Origin: Kribbibacterium absianum
GTDB lineage: Bacteria; Actinomycetota; Coriobacteriia; Coriobacteriales; Atopobiaceae
Direction: 5' to 3'
DNA length: 64,000 nt
Assembly: GCF_030067705.1 (NCBI RefSeq)
Contig: NZ_JASJEX010000004.1
Location: 186,001 to 250,000 of the forward strand
In this document: positions 57,959-64,000 of the stretch, in pieces
Numbering within the stretch: position 1 is the first letter of the stretch
Layout of the letters: the number at the start of each line of letters is the position of its first letter
Translations under genes and position numbers: made by a program
The notes under the pieces: model-generated
Database searches by the model: none
Seen by the model: the letters and a program-made list of their open reading frames with translations, nothing else
Told to the model about the DNA's origin: nothing

Positions 57959-58068
57959 GTTCTGCACTTTCCCGCCGAGAAGTGCAGAACCACACGTTGC
58001 GTCTGTGCTTTCGGCGCGCTCGGGACACCGGAACTACAGAACGAGGCGGGGCGCCCCAGACGCCCCGC
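57959..58068. terminator. Hairpin pair between convergent genes
   Basis: Hairpin 1 has perfect 11-bp arms (57959-57969 and 57980-57990, 10-nt loop) and hairpin 2 perfect 8-bp arms (58046-58053 and 58061-58068, 7-nt loop). They lie between convergent genes ending at 57916 and 58095. Neither has a T run, so termination is probable but not certain. Confidence 0.45.
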
Positions 58069-58094
58069 GCTCGCCTCCCGGTGCGCTTCGGTGG

Positions 58095-59357
58095 CTAGAA
58101 CCCTGCGCGCAGCACGATCTTGTCGGCGTCGCCGGTCTGGCCTGGCTTGATGACCACCTCGCCCTGGTGGATCGCCTTCACCGGGCACACCAGGTTGCAG
58201 AGCTGGCAGCCGACGCACTTGTCGTGGTCGCAGCTGGGCCTTCTGGTCTCGTCGTTCCAGACCATGGCCTGGTGCGCGCCGTCATAGCAGCTGATCACGC
58301 AGCGGCCGCAGCCCACGCAGACGTCCTCGTCGATCTCTGGGTACACCACGTAGCTGCGGTCGAGGTCCTCGGCGGGGATGATGTTCGCGTTGGCCAGGCC
58401 CACCAGCTCGCTCAGATGGTGCACGCCCTGGCTCCTCAGGTAGTGCTCGAGGCCGTCGATCATGTCCTCGACCACGCGGTAGCCGTACTGCATGACGGCG
58501 GTGGTCACCTGCAGCGTCGTCGCGCCGACGAGAAGGTACTCGGCCGCGTCGATCCAGGTCTCGATGCCGCCGATGCCCGAGATGGGCACGTCCTTGAGGT
58601 CCGGGTCGTCGCGCATCTGCTGGATGAACCGCAGGCCGATGGGCTTCACGGCCTTGCCGGAGTAGCCGCTGATCGACGACTTGCCGTCCACGATGGGCAG
58701 CCCCACGTGCTGCTCCAGGTCGATGTTGGTGATGGACTTCACCGTGTTGATGGCAGAGATGGCGTCCGCGCCGCCGCGCACGCAGGCCTTGGCGGGCACG
58801 CACATGTCGGTGATGTTCGGGGTCATCTTGGCGATGACGGGCAGCGTCGTCCCGCGCTTCACAGCCGCCGTGTACCGCTCGCAGAGCTCGGGGTTCTGGC
58901 CGGTGTCGGAGCCCATCGCGTGGCTCGTCATCTGCGGGCACGAGAGGTTCATCTCGAGCATGTCCGCGCCGGCCTCGGTGGCCCTGCGCGCGATCTCGGT
59001 CCAGTCCGCTTCGGAGGAGGCCATGATCGACGCGATGAGCACCTTGTGCGGGAACTCGGCCTTGAGGCGCCGAATGTCGGCGAGGTCCTGGTCCAGCGGG
59101 TGCTCGGCGATCTGCTCCATGTTCTTGAAGCCCACGAACGGCGTGCACTCCTTTTGGAGCTGGTCGAAGCGCGGCGACACCTCGTTCACCACGAAGCTGT
59201 CGAGGTGCAGCGTCTTGTACACGACGCCGGCCCAACCCGTGCGGTAGGCCTTGGCGCACATGTCGTAGCAGTTGCCCACCGGCGAGGAGGACAGGCAGAA
59301 GGGGTTCTCAAAGTGAACGCCCAAAAAGTCGACCGAGAGGTCCTCGTGCTGCTTCAT
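58095..59357 (-). CDS. preA: NAD-dependent dihydropyrimidine dehydrogenase subunit PreA
   Basis: The 420-residue protein closely follows E. coli PreA. It has a DHOD-like FMN barrel with [58 protein letters not shown], and [10 protein letters not shown] for FMN phosphate. A C-terminal ferredoxin domain has [11 protein letters not shown] and [11 protein letters not shown], the two [4Fe-4S] clusters. With PreT it reduces uracil and thymine to dihydro forms; gut bacteria with preTA can inactivate 5-fluorouracil. ATG 59357 follows the preT stop by one base. It is the second gene of the operon. Confidence 0.96.
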   Translation of the reverse strand: MKQHEDLSVDFLGVHFENPFCLSSSPVGNCYDMCAKAYRTGWAGVVYKTLHLDSFVVNEVSPRFDQLQKECTPFVGFKNMEQIAEHPLDQDLADIRRLKAEFPHKVLIASIMASSEADWTEIARRATEAGADMLEMNLSCPQMTSHAMGSDTGQNPELCERYTAAVKRGTTLPVIAKMTPNITDMCVPAKACVRGGADAISAINTVKSITNIDLEQHVGLPIVDGKSSISGYSGKAVKPIGLRFIQQMRDDPDLKDVPISGIGGIETWIDAAEYLLVGATTLQVTTAVMQYGYRVVEDMIDGLEHYLRSQGVHHLSELVGLANANIIPAEDLDRSYVVYPEIDEDVCVGCGRCVISCYDGAHQAMVWNDETRRPSCDHDKCVGCQLCNLVCPVKAIHQGEVVIKPGQTGDADKIVLRAGF

Positions 59358-59358
59358 G

Positions 59359-60615
59359 CTACTCGCCCCCCTTCGTGAGGAACTCGTCGATGGCCTGGGC
59401 GGCCTCCTTGCCCTTGCGGACCGCCCACACCACGGTCTTGTCGCCTTGGGCGATGTCGCCCGTGACGAACACGCGCGGGTCCTTGGTGGCGGGCCCCGCC
59501 GTGGCAACCTCGTTGCCGTGCATCGCCACGTCGAGGTCGAGCCCGGAGACTTCCACACGCTGGCCCACGGCGCCGATGATGAGGTCGGCCGTGATGGTGA
59601 GCGTGGCGTCGAGGACGCGGTGCTTGAAGGTGACGGTGCCGTCGTGCGCCTCGACCGGCACGTAGCCGTCGATCAACGTGACGCCGGCCGCCTGCGCGCC
59701 CCGCAACTCCTCCTGGGAGCACAGGAACTCGCAGCTCTGCTCGTAGATGACGTCCGTGACGTTGGCCACGCCCATGCGCTTGAGGGAGGTCGAGACGTCC
59801 ATGGCGACGTCGCCGCCGCCGATGACGAGCACGTTGGCCGGCAGGTCCATCGTGCCCTTGCTCGTGCGGGCGAGGTCGAGGAACTCGAGTGCGCTCACAT
59901 GGCGCGGGTCGTCCTTCAGGACCGGCAGCACGAAGGGCTTCTGGAAGCCCGGGTCGACGAGGACCGCGTCGTACCTCTCGAGCAGGTCGCGCATCGAGCA
60001 GTGGTCCCCCTCGACGTCGTCGGAGGTGACCTCGAAGTCGCAGGTGATCGTCACGCCGAGACCCACGATGCGGTCGATCTCGCGGGCGACGACGTCGTCG
60101 GGCAGACGGTAGGCCGGGATGCCATGAGCGAGCATGCCACCCGGTGTGGACCGGCGCTCGAAGACGTCGACGACATGGCCGGCCTCGCGGAGACGGGCGG
60201 CCGCAGTGAGGCCGGCAGGGCCAGAGCCCACGATGGCGACCTTCTTGCCCGTGTCGGCGCCCGGCTCCATGACCTCGAGGTTGATGGCGGCCTCGTAGTC
60301 GGTGGCATAGCGCTGGAGGCCACCGATGTCGATGGGACGGTCGATGCCGGACCGGGAGCACCCGCGCTGGCAGTAGCGTTCCGTGGGGCACACGCGGGCG
60401 CAGACGGCACCGAACGGGTTGTTCTCGCGGATGGTCTCCGCAGCGCCCTCGGTGTTGAGGAACCGGATCGAGCGGATGAACCTCCCGGGATCCGTTCCGG
60501 CCGGACAGTCCTGGCTACAAGGGGCGTCGAGGCACAACAGGCACCGCGACGCCTCCTCCATGGCAGTGGCGGGAGTGTACGCGCACTTCCACTCGGTCTC
60601 GTAGAGTCCTTGCAT
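59359..60615 (-). CDS. preT: NAD-dependent dihydropyrimidine dehydrogenase subunit PreT
   Basis: The 418-residue protein matches PreT and the GltD-like domain of eukaryotic DPD. N-terminal Fe-S ligands are in [13 protein letters not shown] and [15 protein letters not shown], then FAD-binding [17 protein letters not shown]-binding [12 protein letters not shown] and [13 protein letters not shown] at the end. It takes electrons from NAD(P)H and passes them to PreA. The ATG has GGAAGG 6 nt upstream. A 14-bp palindrome at 60637-60650 just upstream may regulate the operon. No hydantoinase or beta-ureidopropionase gene is adjacent, so only the first step is encoded here. Confidence 0.95.
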   Translation of the reverse strand: MQGLYETEWKCAYTPATAMEEASRCLLCLDAPCSQDCPAGTDPGRFIRSIRFLNTEGAAETIRENNPFGAVCARVCPTERYCQRGCSRSGIDRPIDIGGLQRYATDYEAAINLEVMEPGADTGKKVAIVGSGPAGLTAAARLREAGHVVDVFERRSTPGGMLAHGIPAYRLPDDVVAREIDRIVGLGVTITCDFEVTSDDVEGDHCSMRDLLERYDAVLVDPGFQKPFVLPVLKDDPRHVSALEFLDLARTSKGTMDLPANVLVIGGGDVAMDVSTSLKRMGVANVTDVIYEQSCEFLCSQEELRGAQAAGVTLIDGYVPVEAHDGTVTFKHRVLDATLTITADLIIGAVGQRVEVSGLDLDVAMHGNEVATAGPATKDPRVFVTGDIAQGDKTVVWAVRKGKEAAQAIDEFLTKGGE

Positions 60616-60636
60616 CTTTGACCTTCCATCCGTGGC

Positions 60637-60650
60637 TCAAACCCGTTTGA
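60637..60650. promoter_or_regulatory. Palindrome upstream of preT
   Basis: TCAAAC and GTTTGA flank a 2-bp centre, 22 bp upstream of the preT ATG. It may be an operator. The stretch 60651-60849 holds no gene I can support. Confidence 0.4.
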
Positions 60651-60849
60651 AACAGGGGGATGCCTACAGGTCAAAGCTGCCCTGCCGTGCCTTTGGCCAT
60701 GCTTCAAGTCTGTCAGCGGTGGCGGTGCGCGGATAAACGGCGCAACTACGTTAGGACAGGTTTACTGGCCGTCGTCTGGCGCCGCGCATTTCACGACAGC
60801 AAAGGTGGGCTCCGGACGTGCGGAATAGCGGGTTTCTCGGGACATGCCG

Positions 60850-61262
60850 GACAAGGGCCCATCGCGCGTGCGGGATGCGGGGTTTCACGGCGGCGTGGCC
60901 GATAGAGCCGCATTGTGCGCGCAGGATGCGATGTTTCCTGGCTACGCGACCGATAAGCTCGCATTGCGCGCGCAGAATGCCAGCAAATCCGGCGTGAGGG
61001 GGCTGCGGCGCCACAGAACCTGGCACCCAGCCCAATAAGCCCGCATTATGCGTGCAGGATGCGGGCAAACCTGGCGGCCTGACGGAAAAGGCCGCATTGT
61101 GCGCGCAGGATGCGGGGTTTCTCGACCACGTGCCAGACAAGACGCAGCCTGTCCGGCGGTGTCATGGCGCCCTGCCGGAAAAGCTCGCATTGCGCGCGCA
61201 GGCTGGAGGCAAACCCGTCGGCGTGGCCGATAGGACCCCGTCTTGCGCGCAAAATGGGAGCA
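60850..61262. repeat. 51-bp-period repeat array downstream of the CAP/ChW gene
   Basis: Copies of a ~21-nt core (CGCATTGTGCGCGCAGGATG and variants) begin near 60909, 60960, 61042, 61093 and 61186, with worn copies near 60862 and 61239. Spacing is 51, 82, 51 and 93 bp. Segments 60889-60930 (42 nt) and 60911-60953 (43 nt) recur exactly in the array at 63400-63787. Frames stay open because 51 is a multiple of 3 and the units lack stops; I do not consider them genes. Confidence 0.85.
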
Positions 61263-61296
61263 AACCCGGCTCGGGAGCTCGCTGCCCCGCTGCGCG

Positions 61297-63165
61297 CTAC
61301 TTCTGATAGAAGGCCTTCGCGGTGGACCCCGGCGCGCTCGAACCCTTTGGGAGCACCTTTATCTGGATGCCCTCCAAGCGCTTGCCGTAGCCGGCGCTGC
61401 CGCATTTGGCGCCGTTCTGAGCCCAGCCGGTCCAACCAAAGGTCTGGCAATGGACGCGATAGTACACGTCGTACCGCTTGGCTAGCTCGCCGGTCAGCTT
61501 GATCTGCACCGCCTCGAGACGTTTGGACCGGCCGGACGTCCCGACAAGGCCACCCTCGGGCACCCAGTCCCTCCAGCCGTAGGTCTGCACATGTGCGTTG
61601 GCTTGAATCGAGCCAGAGAACGGCGCGTTCACGAGCTTGACCTTGATGGCCTCAAGTCGCTTGGCCTTTCCCTCGGTACCAGCCGTTGCGCCGTTCTGCA
61701 CCCAATCCATCCACCCAAAAGTCTGAGCGTGAGCCTGATAGGTCACGGTCACCGGAGCATAGTAGACGCTGTCGGTCTTGCCGGGAGCGGCCTGCCCCTT
61801 GGGCACCAGCTTCACCTGAAGCCCTTCGAGGCGCTTCGACATGCCCTCTGACCCGCAAGACGCACCGTTCTTGGCCCACCCAGTCCAGCCGAAGGACTGC
61901 ACGTGCGTGCGATAGTAGACGTCATAGAGCTTCTCCAACTCGCCGGTCAGCTGGATCTGCACTGCTTCGAGACGCTTGGACTGTCCGCTCGTGCCAGCGA
62001 GGGTGTCGGGCCCAACCCAATCCTGCCAGCCGTAAGTCTGCACATGCGTGCGGATCCGGACGTTCTTGCTCAACGAATCCGGCAGGTTCTCCAACCTGAT
62101 GTTCACAGCCTCCAAGCGCTTGGACTCCCCGACGGTGCCGGCCGTGGCGCCATCTTTGACCCAGCTCATCCACCCGTAGCTTTGAGCATGGGCGCGATAG
62201 GTCACGGACGGCTTCGGCACTGTCCACGTGTTGCTCACGCTCCGGCCGGACGGCAGCGTGCCGGTGACCTTGACCGTGCCCGGGGACTTGGCCGTCACAA
62301 CGCCCTTGGCATCCACCGTTGCGACCGCGTTGTTGGAACTGGTCCACGTCACGCACGAAGGGTCGATGCGCGCATACGTGTTGAGGCCGTCGACGGTGCC
62401 AATGCCATACTCGTGCTGAAACGTGTCCCCGATCCGCAGTGTGGACAGGTATACCCCGGGGTCCATGTTGAGGTTGAGACCCTGAGACGTGCCGCAGACG
62501 TCGTAGCTCAGCTCGACAGACCGGGTAACGGTCTTCGCGCTCGTCGCCGCACTCGCAGAAGACGAGCCGCTGCTGAAGCACTGGACCCAATAGATCGGAT
62601 TCCCGGTCCAGCTGAAGCAGCCGACACCGATGGATTTGTAGCTGGCATTGAGGATATTGCCTCGGTGGCCAGGACTCTCCATCCAACCCTTCACGACGGC
62701 CTGGGCAGTGCCGTATCCGGCGGCGATGTTCTCTCCCATGCCGTAGTACGCGTGACTCTCCGGCCACGCGGTGAAGCAACCGGCACCGTTCGGTCGGTCG
62801 TGCGAGAACAAGAACCACAACTCAGCGCTGCGCTGCATCGCCGTATCGGTCAAAGCCGCGTCGAGCACGAGCGGGGCGACGCCGACAGCCGCACGCTCCC
62901 TGTTGACGAGCGCGACGACCTCCTGTGCCACGTTGTACAGGTCTTTGCCGGTCATCTTGACGGTCTCGTTTGCGCCGATAGCGGCCGGCGCGGGAATCGC
63001 AGCCGGGTCCTCGGTCGCAAGAGCCTCGCCGAGGCTGGTGGTAGCCCCGGGTTCCCCGATCCAGCCTTCCTCGGCCACCGCTATGCGTGGGGTCGCGGCC
63101 ACGATTACCGCCAAAGCGATAGCCCAGAGGCCACTTAGGAAACGAATGGACACGTGCTTTCGCAT
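61297..63165 (-). CDS. Secreted CAP-domain protein with Big2 domain and six ChW repeats
   Basis: The 622-residue protein has a Sec signal peptide (about 1-31, cleavage after AVA). A CAP/SCP domain (~75-200) follows with FSHDRPNG, GMGENIAAGY and WMESPGHRGNIL, including the paired His and Glu residues of the cavity. A Big2-like domain (~235-315) has the WTSSNNAVATVDAKGVVTA pattern. Six ChW repeats (~321-610) follow, each with FGW/YGW, W and KRLE. Repeats 1-3 and 4-6 match as two triads. ChW repeats are thought to bind cell wall or host surfaces. ATG 63165 (GAGAGG at 7 nt) is chosen over GTG 63180. Both flanks carry 51-bp repeat arrays. Confidence 0.9.
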   Translation of the reverse strand: MRKHVSIRFLSGLWAIALAVIVAATPRIAVAEEGWIGEPGATTSLGEALATEDPAAIPAPAAIGANETVKMTGKDLYNVAQEVVALVNRERAAVGVAPLVLDAALTDTAMQRSAELWFLFSHDRPNGAGCFTAWPESHAYYGMGENIAAGYGTAQAVVKGWMESPGHRGNILNASYKSIGVGCFSWTGNPIYWVQCFSSGSSSASAATSAKTVTRSVELSYDVCGTSQGLNLNMDPGVYLSTLRIGDTFQHEYGIGTVDGLNTYARIDPSCVTWTSSNNAVATVDAKGVVTAKSPGTVKVTGTLPSGRSVSNTWTVPKPSVTYRAHAQSYGWMSWVKDGATAGTVGESKRLEAVNIRLENLPDSLSKNVRIRTHVQTYGWQDWVGPDTLAGTSGQSKRLEAVQIQLTGELEKLYDVYYRTHVQSFGWTGWAKNGASCGSEGMSKRLEGLQVKLVPKGQAAPGKTDSVYYAPVTVTYQAHAQTFGWMDWVQNGATAGTEGKAKRLEAIKVKLVNAPFSGSIQANAHVQTYGWRDWVPEGGLVGTSGRSKRLEAVQIKLTGELAKRYDVYYRVHCQTFGWTGWAQNGAKCGSAGYGKRLEGIQIKVLPKGSSAPGSTAKAFYQK

Positions 63166-63201
63166 CTCACATCCTCTCACGAAACTATTTCAAGCTTCGT
63201 C

Positions 63202-63246
63202 ATGGTACCTGAGGCGCGCTTTAACTCAAATCGACATCTCGAGATG
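63202..63246 (-). promoter_or_regulatory. Promoter and adjacent palindrome of the CAP/ChW gene
   Basis: TTGAGT (63224-63229) and TACCAT (63202-63207) are 16 bp apart on the minus strand, 37 bp upstream of ATG 63165. A perfect 12-bp palindrome CATCTCGAGATG (63235-63246) lies directly upstream of the -35, a suitable operator site. Confidence 0.5.
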
Positions 63247-63399
63247 AATTGGCGAACGATACGCATCGGCAGGCACAACCGTCAGCGACGGGCCATGGAG
63301 GGTCAAGTCTACTGGCTGCCATCTGGGGTCAAGCATCTCGTGGCCGCGAAGGCGGGAGGCGCCGAGCAACGGAGTTCTCAGTGCGTACCGGATGAGGCC

Positions 63400-63787
63400 C
63401 CCATCCTGCGTGCGGGATGCGAGGTTTTCTGGCGGCGTGGCCGATAGAGCCGCATTGTGCGCGCAGGATGCGCGAAAAACCGGCGGCCTGACGGATAAGC
63501 TCTCATTGTGCGCGGTATGCCGGCAAAAGCCGGCGCGAGGGGGCCGCAGCGCCACAGAACTCGGCACCCGGTCCGAAAAGCTCTCAGTGTGCGCGCAGGA
63601 TGCGCGAAAACCCGGCGGCCTGACGGATAAGCTCTCATTGTGCGCGCAGGATGCGATGTTTCCTGGCTACGCGACCGAAAAGCTCGCATTGTGCACGCGG
63701 GATGTCAGCAAACCCGGCACGACGAGCCCGCCGCGCCACAAAACCCCGCATCGCGCTCGCAGGATGCGGAGTCTCCCGGCAACATGC
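63400..63787. repeat. 51-bp-period repeat array upstream of the CAP/ChW gene
   Basis: Cores like CGCATTGTGCGCGCAGGATG begin near 63451, 63502, 63583, 63634, 63685 and 63747, spaced 51, 81, 51, 51 and 62 bp. The order 51-81-51 parallels the array at 60850-61262. Segment 63431-63472 is identical to 60889-60930, and 63636-63678 to 60911-60953. No gene was supported in 63247-63826. Confidence 0.85.
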
Positions 63788-63826
63788 CGCATGAGAACAT
63801 CGCCCGTCGCGCCGTGCTTCTAGCCT

Positions 63827-64000
63827 CTAGTGCCCCTTGATGGAGTCCAGGAACTCCTGCGCCCGCTTGGTCTTGGGGTGCGTGAAGAACTCCTCGGGCG
63901 CGCCCTCCTCGATGATGGCGCCGTCGGCCATGAAAACCACGCGGTCCGCCACGCGGCGTGCGAAGCCCATCTCGTGCGTCACGACCACCATCGTCATGCC
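63827..64000 (-). CDS. C-terminal end of a polar amino-acid ABC transporter ATPase (GlnQ type), partial
   Basis: Only the last 57 codons are in the window; the 5' part lies beyond 64000. The visible sequence has the switch region [20 protein letters not shown] with its His, then [22 protein letters not shown] and RAQEFLDSI. This is characteristic of GlnQ/HisP-type ATPases (PAAT family). It may serve the orphan type 3 binding protein at 44552, but it is 18 kb away and more likely belongs to a transporter upstream of the window edge. Confidence 0.88.
   Translation of the reverse strand, partial: GMTMVVVTHEMGFARRVADRVVFMADGAIIEEGAPEEFFTHPKTKRAQEFLDSIKGH

Noticed and set aside
60850-63840. Several small open frames with repeated peptides around the CAP/ChW gene
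   Set aside because: They arise from 51-bp (17-codon) repeats that lack stops in several frames on both strands, with no ribosome-binding sites and non-codon spacings of 81-82 bp that break any single frame.

Overview
The window is GC-rich, tightly packed actinobacterial DNA. The best fit is a member of the Coriobacteriia, probably Atopobiaceae (Olsenella-like). This placement is inferred from gene content: a secreted CAP protein with ChW repeats, two twin-arginine lipoprotein substrate-binding proteins, a large glycosyltransferase cluster with several GT-C-like membrane proteins, and frequent GTG/TTG starts. No rRNA, tRNA, CRISPR array, prophage or insertion sequence was seen.

Region 1 (1-26.8 kb) is a surface-polysaccharide locus entered part-way. 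It holds about a dozen GT2 glycosyltransferases, a DPM1-type transferase beside a DUF2304 membrane protein, and a LicD transferase next to an extended SDR and an IspD/TarI-like cytidylyltransferase. It also holds a WbsX-type protein, a putative rhamnosyltransferase, a GT8-like enzyme, a Wzx-type flippase, three large polytopic membrane proteins (DUF6541-, YfhO- and DUF2142-like) and an acyltransferase 3 broken by a one-base frameshift. The likely scheme is that cytoplasmic GT2 enzymes build the repeat unit, the flippase exports it, and GT-C-like proteins and the acyltransferase decorate it outside. The first 6.4 kb is visibly poorer in GC than the rest.

Region 2 (26.8-32.5 kb) is housekeeping: the infC-rpmI-rplT operon with an apparent AUA start on infC and an attenuator-like leader, a lysoplasmalogenase-family gene, a RelB-like/PIN toxin-antitoxin pair with a clear operator, xpt, a dense intergenic repeat array, and a B3/B4-domain protein.

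Region 3 (32.5-45.6 kb) carries a complete branched-chain amino-acid ABC transporter (livKHMGF), murJ with a long N-terminal extension, a YbaK-type deacylase, a DUF554 protein, uvrA and an orphan polar amino-acid-type binding protein.

Region 4 (45.6-60.6 kb) has a short-chain dehydrogenase, a flavodoxin-like protein, an orphan PTS EIIB, two FAD proteins, an Mrp-type ATPase, uvrB, a lytic transglycosylase, coaE, a small zinc-ribbon membrane protein, a 3-hydroxyacyl-CoA dehydrogenase and the preT-preA dihydropyrimidine dehydrogenase operon.

Region 5 (60.6-64 kb) is a secreted CAP/Big2/ChW protein flanked on both sides by related 51-bp repeat arrays, then the 3' end of a GlnQ-type ATPase gene running off the window.
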